From an uncultured Bacteroidales bacterium (lineage in GTDB: Bacteria > Bacteroidota > Bacteroidia > Bacteroidales > F082), in assembly GCA_905234765.1 (NCBI GenBank), contig CAJOIF010000020.1, positions 1 through 64,000 on the forward strand: a stretch of 64,000 bases of DNA. Direction: 5' to 3'. The notes beneath the pieces were generated by a model, which was not told the origin of the DNA, made no database searches, and saw nothing but the letters and a program-made list of their open reading frames with translations. A program made the translations under genes and the position numbers. This document shows positions 42,059 to 50,205 of the stretch, piece after piece (position 1 is the first letter of the stretch; every line of letters begins with the position of its first letter).

Positions 42059-43585
42059 TTATTTCCCGCGAAATATCTTCAATCCCTTGTCAATCAAATC
42101 GTTGACGGATTGTGAGATTTTTACCTTGTAGATTGTAGTCAAACCTAATGCGAGGAATAAAGCGGTTTTCAACACCGCATCCATGAGCAAACCAAAAACG
42201 GGCTTTGCGAACAAGCCTGCGAACAGCGGTGTTAATGCAATTTGCCACAAATAATCAAGGCCAAACATGGCGCCGACAACCAACAGGACAAGCAATTGCT
42301 TGCCACACAATGGCGACGTGCCGATTTTCCAACGAATCAAGGCGAGCAACAGCACATAATGCACCATATATGCCACCAAAGTAGCAAATGCCGCGCCATT
42401 CACACCCCAAACGGGGACCCAACGCGCATTGAGATACCACGCCAACACCGTCAGCAAAACCGTGAAAAACAGGGAGTAATAGTAGATTTTGGAATAGCTC
42501 AATACCGTTGTCCCCACATTCAATGTCGAATTGACGAGGCGGCTCAAACCCAGAACCAACACCGCCCATTTGCCTGCCCTAAACACTTCACCGTTGGGCA
42601 ACAAGGTGAAAATCATGTCGATATTAATCCAAATGAGGAAAAACACCAACGAACCGATCAGGAACTGATGAAGTGAAACACTTTTGCAGATTCGGTCCGC
42701 CTCCTTTACATTGCCTTCCGCCATGGCCTGCGAGATTTGCGGCTTGCTGATGGTTCCAAGAGATCGGTATGGCATCTCAACCAAGGAAGCGATATAGATG
42801 GCGATGGTCAAGATGCCGCCCACGGCGAGGCCTTGCTTACCCGCCACAAAATAGCGGTTCAGCAACGGCGTAATATTGCCCGCCAACGCCGAGGTAATAA
42901 GGAAAATCGTGTAAATCAAAAAATCGCGTTTCAGTTTGGGCGTAATATGCTTTTTCTCAATGCGGAACGACACCCGATGCAAAGCCAACAGATAAACAAT
43001 GTTGAGCACTGTTGCCAAGCCGTAGGAAACGCAGAACGCAATCACCATGCCTGTCAGGGAAAAGACGTGGAAACCATAAAGCAAATAGATGATCAAAGTC
43101 ATCACCCGCAGACCCACCTCACGTATGAATCGAGGCACCACGATGCGCATCAGCAGGTTTGAGTTGGTTTCAAACACCGAGATGTAGAGCATGAAGAAAG
43201 CCAGCGGAATCACGAAATAGATGTAATCGATGAACAGCTCCGACTTCTCGGAGAAGAACGAGGCGATAGGATTTTGGAGCAGGAAAAAGAAGCCCAAAAA
43301 CACGGCAAAACCAATCAATGGCACAATCAACGTCCAGCCGAAAAACCCATGGTCACGATGCTCCTCATCCTTAAAGAAAGGATAGTAGCGCATGGCCGAA
43401 GTGTTGGTGCCCAATTGCGCCAAGCCTGAAAACAACAACGCCGACTGGAGCAACACATCAACAAGACCGATTTCTTCAGTAGTCAGATACTTGGTCTGGA
43501 TGAAAAAAGTCGTGACGATGCCCACGGCCACCCCGATGTAGGTGGCGATGGTGCCTTTGATGCTCTGTCGTGCTACGATGCCCAT
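42059..43585 (-). CDS. Polysaccharide flippase (Wzx/MATE-like, oligosaccharide flippase family)
   Basis: A 508-residue polytopic membrane protein with about 14 hydrophobic helices. N-terminus GIVARQSIKGTIATYIGVAVGIVTTFF and YLTTEEIGLVDVLLQSALLF is the usual opening of Bacteroidota polysaccharide exporters, followed by GTNTSAMRYYPFFKD, NRYFVAGKQGLAVGGILTIAIYI and SKPQISQAMAEGNVKE. It would move a lipid-linked glycan from the inner to the outer face of the cytoplasmic membrane. Start at 43585, five bases before the end of the YihY gene; the open frame runs to 43645 inside that gene. Confidence 0.9.
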   Translation of the reverse strand: MGIVARQSIKGTIATYIGVAVGIVTTFFIQTKYLTTEEIGLVDVLLQSALLFSGLAQLGTNTSAMRYYPFFKDEEHRDHGFFGWTLIVPLIGFAVFLGFFFLLQNPIASFFSEKSELFIDYIYFVIPLAFFMLYISVFETNSNLLMRIVVPRFIREVGLRVMTLIIYLLYGFHVFSLTGMVIAFCVSYGLATVLNIVYLLALHRVSFRIEKKHITPKLKRDFLIYTIFLITSALAGNITPLLNRYFVAGKQGLAVGGILTIAIYIASLVEMPYRSLGTISKPQISQAMAEGNVKEADRICKSVSLHQFLIGSLVFFLIWINIDMIFTLLPNGEVFRAGKWAVLVLGLSRLVNSTLNVGTTVLSYSKIYYYSLFFTVLLTVLAWYLNARWVPVWGVNGAAFATLVAYMVHYVLLLALIRWKIGTSPLCGKQLLVLLVVGAMFGLDYLWQIALTPLFAGLFAKPVFGLLMDAVLKTALFLALGLTTIYKVKISQSVNDLIDKGLKIFRGK

Positions 43586-43589
43586 GGTG

Positions 43590-44882
43590 TCACTTTTCAG
43601 AAATCGAATATTGTTCTTCAGAACGTTTCCGTTCCACCTCCACATACTCCCCGTAAGCCCTGATAATCAACTCATTGTTCTTGATTTCCTCCTCCATGTT
43701 CTGAATCAACACGTTCTGTTCCTCTATGGTTTTCCTGATGGAACTGATTTTCTGTTGACGGTATTCGTTGGCCGTCTGATAGGTCTGGATGTGTTTCTTC
43801 AAATCCTCGATAACGATTTCGCGACGGCGGTTGGCATCCTCGGAATCGCTCAACTTGTCGGTCTTTCGACGGATGCCCGAATTCAGGTCGTTACCGGCCA
43901 AAATCAGGATGGCGACAATCCAAATCCACAACAAAAGGATGATAAGCGTACCGATGGAGCCGTAAAGCACATTGTATTGCGAGAAATTGGAGATATAGGT
44001 ATTGAACGCCACCGTACCCAAAACGAACAATGTTGTAGCGAGAATCGTTCCCGGGCTGAATACGACAAAATCGCGATAAAGTTTCTTTCCGTTCGGTCCA
44101 GTCCGTTTGCGCTCGACACGATAATGTTCATCGAACTTCACGTTGCCAAAGTAATAGAGCAGAGAGATGCCGAAACACAAGGCAAAGATACCCACCACCC
44201 AACGCAACACACTGAACAAGAAGAAGGCAAAAGACCCGCCCTTCAAAACCTCGTGTGTGACCAAATAGCGCAGAGCGGTACCGCCCAAAGAAATCAGCAG
44301 AACCGATATGATAATCAGCGCGCCCAAAATGACGAGCATGATGATGGCGAAAAGGCGTTGCATCAGCCAACCCTTCAAATCCAATCCTTTGTCGGTCAAA
44401 AAATTAGCATAGACGTTACGGAATCCATTGAAGAAAGCTACGATACCGCTGGAGCCGAAAATCAAGCAAAGCAAAATACTGATGGAGAGCAGTCCGTCGT
44501 GGGACTGATTCATGATGCCGTCGATGGTATTGGCCACATAATCTAGCGTGCCTGAAGGGATAAGGAAGTCGTTGATCGCCATCATCACACGTTCGTAAAG
44601 ATGCGGGATGGGAATGTAGGGAATCAGCGTGAAGAAGAACAGTACCAACGGGAACAGTGCCACAAAAAAGTTGAATGCCACGCCTGCCGCACGGTCGACG
44701 GTGCGACCCTTGCTGAACAGTTTGACAAAGTCAATCAGCACATCAAGGAGCGGCAACTTGGTGCCTGGGAAACGAACCATGCGAAGGATGTTCTCGTCCT
44801 TATGATACCAAGCCTTGAGTGCGTCCCTCTTTGCCGCGAGCCATAAGTTCAATTTGCCGGGTTTCTTGTCTTTTTTTGACAT
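43590..44882 (-). CDS. YihY/BrkB-family membrane protein
   Basis: A 430-residue membrane protein of the YihY (BrkB, formerly RNase BN) family: DRAAGVAFNFFVALFPLVLFFFTLIPYI, NQSHDGLLSISILLCLIFGSSGI, NGFRNVYAN, LRWVVGIFALCFGISLLYYFGN, FSPGTILATTLFVLGTVAFNTYISNFSQYNVLYGSIGTLIILLLWI with six helices. A long C-terminal coiled-coil tail (about 340-430, RREIVIEDLKKHIQTYQ, EEQNVLIQNMEEEIKNNEL) is an addition to the core. Its physiological role is not defined. Start 44882; it shares a divergent regulatory region with rseC. Confidence 0.88.
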   Translation of the reverse strand: MSKKDKKPGKLNLWLAAKRDALKAWYHKDENILRMVRFPGTKLPLLDVLIDFVKLFSKGRTVDRAAGVAFNFFVALFPLVLFFFTLIPYIPIPHLYERVMMAINDFLIPSGTLDYVANTIDGIMNQSHDGLLSISILLCLIFGSSGIVAFFNGFRNVYANFLTDKGLDLKGWLMQRLFAIIMLVILGALIIISVLLISLGGTALRYLVTHEVLKGGSFAFFLFSVLRWVVGIFALCFGISLLYYFGNVKFDEHYRVERKRTGPNGKKLYRDFVVFSPGTILATTLFVLGTVAFNTYISNFSQYNVLYGSIGTLIILLLWIWIVAILILAGNDLNSGIRRKTDKLSDSEDANRRREIVIEDLKKHIQTYQTANEYRQQKISSIRKTIEEQNVLIQNMEEEIKNNELIIRAYGEYVEVERKRSEEQYSISEK

Positions 44883-44913
44883 AAACGGATTTTTACGGTG
44901 CAAAAATAGTGGT

Positions 44914-44948
44914 TTTGTTGCAATGAACTGACAAAAATCCTATTTTTG
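44914..44948 (+). promoter_or_regulatory. Promoter of the rseC gene
   Basis: TATTTTTG at 44941-44948, eight bases before the start codon, with TTTG at 44914-44917 or TTG at 44918-44920 (23 or 20 bases upstream). The short leader is unusual but seen elsewhere in this window. Confidence 0.45.
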
Positions 44949-44955
44949 CCGCATT

Positions 44956-45369
44956 ATGACCAACGAATCCATCTCACACGAAGGCATCGTCACGAGAATC
45001 ACCGACGATGAACTGGAAATCAAGATACTGGCGCAAAGTGCCTGCGCGGCCTGCCACGCCAAAAGTGCCTGTGGCATGGGCGAACAAGCTGAGAAGATAC
45101 TCTCCGTACCGCGACCTGAAGGACAAGAGTTCCAACTCAACCAAAAAGTCAACGTGAAAATGTCCATCGGACAGGGCAACAAAGCGGCGGTTTTGGCTTA
45201 CCTGATTCCCATCATTTTGTTGTTGGCAGTGCTGTTCGTATGCCTTGGATTTGGCTTGGGAGAAGGCCTTTCGGCACTCATCAGCATCGTCGCGCTGATA
45301 CCTTATTATATAGTGCTTTACCTGCGACGAGACAGACTCAAGCAAAAGTTCGAATACACCATTAATTAA
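44956..45369 (+). CDS. rseC: SoxR-reducing-system / RseC family protein
   Basis: A 137-residue RseC/MucC protein. Cys 30, 33 and 39 (SACAACHAKSACGMG) form the redox motif expected in the family; two hydrophobic helices (about 77-100 and 104-118) follow, with a basic end (RRDRLKQKFEY). In Bacteroidota it is usually the first gene of the rnf operon and is thought to support electron flow from, or assembly of, the complex. Here two surface-protein genes are placed between it and rnfB. Confidence 0.88.
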   Translation: MTNESISHEGIVTRITDDELEIKILAQSACAACHAKSACGMGEQAEKILSVPRPEGQEFQLNQKVNVKMSIGQGNKAAVLAYLIPIILLLAVLFVCLGFGLGEGLSALISIVALIPYYIVLYLRRDRLKQKFEYTIN

Positions 45370-45388
45370 AATTAGGAGAGATTTTATC

Positions 45389-46024
45389 ATGAAAAACATC
45401 TTCTTACTATGGGCCATTCTAGTGTTCCCTCTACTCGGTTTTGGCCAGACCGTCAGCATTGGCGACATCATATGCGTACAAGGGAACGACACCATCATTG
45501 TGCATTACCAAGACTACACAGAAGGCGCCATCGGTGTAGTTTTCTACGTCGATGAAACTGGACAACATGGATGGGCACTTCATCCTCAGATTCAAGCCAA
45601 TCAAATCTATTGGTCAAACGAATACGAACTCCCTTTGGGGCTAACAGGATGGCAATCCATTCGCCAGGCCATCTACGACCTTGACGGATACGGCAATACC
45701 GGGTTCCTGCGTGCCGCATCGCAATATGACCACAACAAATATCCAGGCGCATGGGTTGTCGATTACGAGCACGGTTGGTATTGGCCAGCAATCGGTCAAC
45801 TGAACATCTTATTTGGCAACGCTACCATTGTCAACAATTCACTCAAAATAATTGGAGGCACGTTGTTGAAAGGCAAATGGGTTTACTGGTCTTCCTCTGT
45901 ATACGGGTTCAACAATGACTGCGCCTTGTATATTGCCTACATGGGTGGCATGGGTGCCATCACCAAATCAAGAATCGAGTTGTCAGGAATCGATTTGTCA
46001 ATTCGCAGCATCAGAAACTTCTAA
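45389..46024 (+). CDS. Secreted FISUMP-like protein without sorting domain
   Basis: A 211-residue protein with a signal peptide (MKNIFLLWAILVFPLLGFGQ) and one FISUMP/DUF1566-like module (SIGDIICVQGNDTIIVHYQD, VDYEHGWYWPAIGQL, WVYWSSSVYGF, SIRSIRNF). It ends right after the module and has no Ig-like or T9SS part, unlike its paralogues at 40085 and 46037. It therefore looks like a truncated or single-module relative. The start is preceded by AGGAGAG (45374-45380), an uncommonly clear Shine-Dalgarno for this phylum. It follows rseC by 19 bases, and 12 bases separate it from the next gene. Confidence 0.82.
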   Translation: MKNIFLLWAILVFPLLGFGQTVSIGDIICVQGNDTIIVHYQDYTEGAIGVVFYVDETGQHGWALHPQIQANQIYWSNEYELPLGLTGWQSIRQAIYDLDGYGNTGFLRAASQYDHNKYPGAWVVDYEHGWYWPAIGQLNILFGNATIVNNSLKIIGGTLLKGKWVYWSSSVYGFNNDCALYIAYMGGMGAITKSRIELSGIDLSIRSIRNF

Positions 46025-46036
46025 TTCCTAAAAGCC

Positions 46037-47758
46037 ATGAAAAAAACAACTATCATCACCATATTGCTCTGCCTTTCCTGCGCATTTGGATTGAAAGCGC
46101 AAGTGTATCATTTAGGACAAATAATCACCAACCCCGACGGCAGCCAAGGTGTAGTGTTCTATCTCAACGAGGATGGTTCCTCTGGTTGGATGGTCGCATT
46201 GCACGATGTGGCATTAGCGGTCCCGTGGGGACTGACCGACGAAATAGAAGGACTTGATCATGTCATCAATACAAACAACGATTACATAACTACTGCCTTC
46301 GCGGATACTGATGGATATGCCAATACGCTGGCAATCCTGAATCATTACCAATCTACTGGCTATACAGGTCAATATGCCGCCGCCACAGTTGACATCGCAA
46401 ACGGGTGGTATCTGCCTGCCGCCGGACAGCTAAAAATGTTGTATGTCAATGCTATATTTTATGAATCTGCTTTGGAATCCGTAGGCGAGAAATTAGGACT
46501 GCACCCCTATTGGTCGAGTACCCAAGAAAACACCGAAAACGCCTGGTATGTCCATTTCGGATCGCCATATCCCGAGGAAGCCTGGGCTTGGAATGCATAC
46601 ATGCTTTTCTGTCCAAAGACCAACAACGTATCCAACCATGGAGGCTATTTTGCCGTCAGGCCAGTTCGCAACCTTGAATTCTCTCCACTGCCTCACATAG
46701 GCAATCTATACGAGCCTGCCGTTATTTGCAATGAAGGCCCGATAGAGTTGGTCACGCCTAATTTGATTAATGCCGACAATTACGGATGGGAAATCGCTGA
46801 TGATGCAGCATTCACCAATCCCATTGCCTATACTGGACAAATCTTGGACATGACATTCAACGGCTGGTACCTGCGTCTATGGGCCACCAACGAAGAAGGC
46901 ACTTCCTACAGCAATTCCGTTCGCATCTCAGTGCATGAGTCAAACTCGGGGTACGCCACGGTTTCTAGTTGCGAGAATTACGAATGGAACGGGCAAACAT
47001 ACAATGAATCAGGTATTTACCAAACTATATTAGTCAACCAATGGGGCTGCGACAGCATCGCCACCCTACATCTTATTATTAACGATGCCTACAACATCGC
47101 CTTGGACACCACGGTTTGTGAAAGCTTTGTTTGGAACGGACACGAATATACGCAGTCAGGACAATATGAGCAGACTTTCATCACCAGTAACGGCTGCGAT
47201 TCCATAGTCAGCTTGAATCTCATAGTTGAGCAGCGTCTTGAACCAATTCCAGAAATTGTGGGGTTACAAGAAATCTTCGTTTCGACCGACCTCGTGCAAT
47301 ACGAATACGATTATTACATTGATCCCGTGGCATTTGCAACGCATTACGAATGGGTTTGCGATGTTTCGGGCTGGATTGTGGACGCCTCAGAAACGCATTG
47401 CACCTTGCATGCCACCTCGTCTGGCACAGCAACCCTGAAAGTCAGGGCTTGGAATGACTACTGCGGATACACCGAACAGGAAATAGTCATCCATGCTGGA
47501 TTTTTCGACATCAACGAAAGTCAAGCCTTGCCCATTGCGGTCTATCCCAATCCCGCCAACGACAAAGTGTTCATCGAAGCCAAGGGAATAATAAGCGTCA
47601 GATTGTGTGACTTGTATGGGCAATGCCTTATCAAAAAGGAAGGCGACAATAAAGACACGATGGAAATCAGCATAAACAACTTGCATTCATCTGTTTACAT
47701 CATTGAAATACTGACCGAGCATGGCAGAGTTATCCGAAAGTTGAATGTAACGCGCTAA
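46037..47758 (+). CDS. T9SS-sorted surface protein with FISUMP-like and GCDS-repeat modules
   Basis: A 573-residue secreted protein (signal IITILLCLSCAFGLKAQ). One FISUMP-like module (about 22-210: YHLGQIITNPDGSQGVVFYL, IANGWYLPAAGQL, YWSSTQENTENAW, PVRNLEF), two repeats of about 45 residues with YEWNGQTYNESGIYQTI and VWNGHEYTQSGQYEQTF, each ending GCDSI, an Ig-like stretch, and a T9SS type A signal (VYPNPANDKVFIEAKG ... GRVIRKLNV). The C-terminal 190 residues copy those of 40085-42052 closely. It is the second foreign gene inside the rseC-rnf cluster. Confidence 0.84.
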   Translation: MKKTTIITILLCLSCAFGLKAQVYHLGQIITNPDGSQGVVFYLNEDGSSGWMVALHDVALAVPWGLTDEIEGLDHVINTNNDYITTAFADTDGYANTLAILNHYQSTGYTGQYAAATVDIANGWYLPAAGQLKMLYVNAIFYESALESVGEKLGLHPYWSSTQENTENAWYVHFGSPYPEEAWAWNAYMLFCPKTNNVSNHGGYFAVRPVRNLEFSPLPHIGNLYEPAVICNEGPIELVTPNLINADNYGWEIADDAAFTNPIAYTGQILDMTFNGWYLRLWATNEEGTSYSNSVRISVHESNSGYATVSSCENYEWNGQTYNESGIYQTILVNQWGCDSIATLHLIINDAYNIALDTTVCESFVWNGHEYTQSGQYEQTFITSNGCDSIVSLNLIVEQRLEPIPEIVGLQEIFVSTDLVQYEYDYYIDPVAFATHYEWVCDVSGWIVDASETHCTLHATSSGTATLKVRAWNDYCGYTEQEIVIHAGFFDINESQALPIAVYPNPANDKVFIEAKGIISVRLCDLYGQCLIKKEGDNKDTMEISINNLHSSVYIIEILTEHGRVIRKLNVTR

Positions 47759-47778
47759 TAAAAACCGAAATTTTTCCA

Positions 47779-47808
47779 TTGTCGAAAAAAGGAGATTCCG
47801 TATTTTTG
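47779..47808 (+). promoter_or_regulatory. Promoter immediately upstream of rnfB
   Basis: TTG at 47779-47781 and TATTTTTG at 47801-47808, 19 bases apart; rnfB starts 43 bases later. This would let rnf be transcribed independently of rseC and the inserted surface genes. Confidence 0.5.
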
Positions 47809-47851
47809 CAGATTCTTAAGAATTGAAAACAAACTCAAAATTTTATTACTA

Positions 47852-48742
47852 ATGAGTAACACTTTACTTATTTCCCTTGCGGTTCTCGGAATCCTTGGCG
47901 GCGTTTTGGCCGTGATTCTGTACTTTGTGGCACAGAAGTTCAAGGTGGAAGAGAACCCATTGATTGACGAAGCGGAAGCCTGTCTGCCTGGCGCCAACTG
48001 CGGCGGTTGCGGCTTCGCGGGCTGCCGTGCCTTGGCTGAGGCTTGTGTGAAACAAGCTGCCGAGAAAGGCAACATCGACGGCCTCGCCTGCCCTGGCACC
48101 GACATGAACAAGGTGGCCGCCGTCTTAGGACTGACCGCTGCCGCCTTCGAGCCTAAAATCGCGGTGGTGCGCTGCAATGGCAGTTGCCAGAACTCACCCT
48201 CCAAGGTGCATTATGAAGGCGCCGACATCTGCGCTTTCGCCAACACGCTCTACGCAGGCGAAGGTGGCTGCTCGAAAGGCTGCCTCGGCCTTGGCGACTG
48301 CGTGAAGAAGTGCAACTTCAACGCGCTGCACATCGACAAGGAGACGGGATTGCCCGTCGTCGACCCCGACAAGTGCGTGGGCTGCGGCGTGTGCGCTCGT
48401 ACCTGCCCACGTGGCATCATCGAGGTGCGCCCGCGTGGCAAGAAAGACCGTCGCGTGTATGTGTGCTGCTCCAACACCGACAAGGGTGCTTTGGTCATCA
48501 AGAACTGCTCGGCAGGTTGCATAGGCTGCCAGAAATGCTTGAAGGAATGCCCCTTCGAGGCTATCGAGATGAAGGGCAACCTGGCCTACATCGATCCTGC
48601 CAAGTGCAAAGCCTGCGGCAAATGTGTCAAGGTATGCCCAAGAGGCAGCATCCACGCCATCAACTTCCCGACTCCAAAACCTGAAGCACAGCCTGTGGAA
48701 GTGAAAACTGAAGTCAAACCCGAAAACACCGTCACAGCATGA
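47852..48742 (+). CDS. rnfB: Electron transport complex subunit RnfB
   Basis: A 296-residue iron-sulfur subunit of the Rnf ferredoxin:NAD+ oxidoreductase. One N-terminal helix (LLISLAVLGILGGVLAVILYF), the 4Fe-4S cluster domain (CLPGANCGGCGFAGCRAL and C in LACPG), then further cysteine-rich regions, including two ferredoxin-type cluster motifs CVGCGVCARTCPRG and CKACGKCVKVCPRG plus CIGCQKCLKECP. Receives electrons from reduced ferredoxin at the cytoplasmic face. Ends in the ATGA overlap with rnfC. Confidence 0.96.
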   Translation: MSNTLLISLAVLGILGGVLAVILYFVAQKFKVEENPLIDEAEACLPGANCGGCGFAGCRALAEACVKQAAEKGNIDGLACPGTDMNKVAAVLGLTAAAFEPKIAVVRCNGSCQNSPSKVHYEGADICAFANTLYAGEGGCSKGCLGLGDCVKKCNFNALHIDKETGLPVVDPDKCVGCGVCARTCPRGIIEVRPRGKKDRRVYVCCSNTDKGALVIKNCSAGCIGCQKCLKECPFEAIEMKGNLAYIDPAKCKACGKCVKVCPRGSIHAINFPTPKPEAQPVEVKTEVKPENTVTA

Positions 48743-50094
48743 ACCCGATAAAGACTTTCCATAAGGGCGGCGTGCATCCGGAAGAGAACAAACTCTCGGC
48801 CGACCAGCCCATACAAGACATCCCGATGCCTAAGCAGCTCATCGTCCCGCTGGGACAATGCCTTGGTGCACCGGCTGAATGCATCGTCAACAAAGGCGAC
48901 CGCGTGCTGACAGGTCAGCTCATAGGCACCGCCAAGGGGTTCATCTCGGCCAACGTCCATAGTCCCGCCACGGGCACCGTTGCCAAGGTGGATGTCGTCA
49001 TGGACCATACCGGTTACTACAAACCCGCTGTCTTCATCGACAGAGAAGACCAAGACGAATGGGTTGAAGGCGTCATTCAAACGGATGAATTGCTTACCGA
49101 AATCAAACTCGACTCAAAACAGATTATAGATAAGGTGAAAGAATGCGGCATCGTCGGCATGGGTGGTGCCACCTTCCCCACTCACGTGAAGCTGATGGTG
49201 CCAGAAGGCAAGAAAGCCGAATACGTCATCATCAACGCTGCCGAGTGCGAGCCTTACTTGACCTGCGACTACCGCCTCTTGCTTGAAAAGACCCAAGAGT
49301 TCCTCATGGGTGTCAAGATTTTGATGAAAGCGGTCAATACAGACAAAGGCATCATCGGCATCGAGGAAAACAAAATGCCCGCTATCGAGTTGCTTGACAA
49401 GACCATCAACGAGCATAAGAACTTATATGCCGGCATTGAGGTGCAGCCTTTGAAGACCAAGTACCCCCAAGGCGGCGAAAAGCAAATCATCAAGGCCATC
49501 ACAGGTCGCGAGGTACCGTCAGGCAAACTGCCCATTGAGACGGGTTGCGTCGTAGTCAATGTAGCCTCGACCTACGCCATTTATGAGGCTGTACAGAAAA
49601 ACAAGCCCCTGATTGAGCGTATTGTGACCGTCACGGGCAAATCGGTCAAAAAGCCGGGCAACTTCCGTGTGCGTTTCGGCACGCCTGCCGACCTCCTCAT
49701 CGAGGCCGCTGGCGGTCTGCCTGAAGACATCACCGACGTCATCAACGGCGGTCCCATGATGGGCAAGAGCGTGTCGGTCACCAACTTCCCGTGCATCAAA
49801 GGCACGTCGGGCATCCTGCTCATGACCCTCAAGGAAGCGCAAGACCGTCGTCAGACCAACTGCATCCGCTGCGGCCGCTGCGCCGGTGCCTGCCCCATGG
49901 GCTTGCAGCCGTTCCTGCTCCACAAGCTGGCCAAGCAGAATGATTTTGACGAGACCGAGAAGAACCACATCATGGACTGCATCGAATGCGGCTCCTGCGA
50001 GTTCACCTGTCCCGCCAACATCCCGCTGCTCGACTACATCCGTTATGGCAAGGCCAAGACCGGTGCCATCATCCGTGCGCGTAATCAGAAATAA
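48739..50094 (+). CDS. rnfC: Electron transport complex subunit RnfC
   Basis: A 451-residue peripheral subunit that binds NADH and FMN. N-terminal RnfC barrel-sandwich region with GGVHPEENKLSADQPIQ and SPATGTVAKVD, nucleotide site VGMGGATFPTHVKL and NAAECEPYLTCDYRLL, a SLBB-like segment (INGGPMMGKSV), and two 4Fe-4S motifs near the C-terminus (CIRCGRCAGACPMGL, CIECGSCEFTCPANIPLLDYI). Complete and of normal length. It overlaps rnfB by 4 bases. Confidence 0.96.
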   Translation: MNPIKTFHKGGVHPEENKLSADQPIQDIPMPKQLIVPLGQCLGAPAECIVNKGDRVLTGQLIGTAKGFISANVHSPATGTVAKVDVVMDHTGYYKPAVFIDREDQDEWVEGVIQTDELLTEIKLDSKQIIDKVKECGIVGMGGATFPTHVKLMVPEGKKAEYVIINAAECEPYLTCDYRLLLEKTQEFLMGVKILMKAVNTDKGIIGIEENKMPAIELLDKTINEHKNLYAGIEVQPLKTKYPQGGEKQIIKAITGREVPSGKLPIETGCVVVNVASTYAIYEAVQKNKPLIERIVTVTGKSVKKPGNFRVRFGTPADLLIEAAGGLPEDITDVINGGPMMGKSVSVTNFPCIKGTSGILLMTLKEAQDRRQTNCIRCGRCAGACPMGLQPFLLHKLAKQNDFDETEKNHIMDCIECGSCEFTCPANIPLLDYIRYGKAKTGAIIRARNQK

Positions 50095-50096
50095 GC

Positions 50097-50165
50097 TATC
50101 AGCCATCAGCTGTCAGCTATCAGCCAGGTCAACACCTGCTGAAAGCTGATTGCTGAGAGCTGAAA
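50097..50165. repeat. Inverted array of nnTCAGC heptamers between rnfC and rnfD
   Basis: Four direct heptamers TATCAGC, CATCAGC, TGTCAGC, TATCAGC (50097-50124), a 13-base spacer that can itself pair (CAGGT/ACCTG), then four opposed heptamers GCTGAAA, GCTGATT, GCTGAGA, GCTGAAA (50138-50165) with no gaps. The arms can form a 28-bp hairpin with variable first bases. The layout matches the GAC-type elements elsewhere in the window. Being inside an operon, it could adjust the rnfC/rnfD ratio. Confidence 0.85.
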
Positions 50166-50205
50166 GCCAAAACAATTCAACGATTAAACAATCAACAATT
50201 CAACA

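Noticed and set aside
43542..44546. 334-codon plus-strand frame opposite the YihY gene
   Set aside because: Shadow of a clear membrane-protein gene; translation is low-complexity (His/Gln-rich) without motifs.
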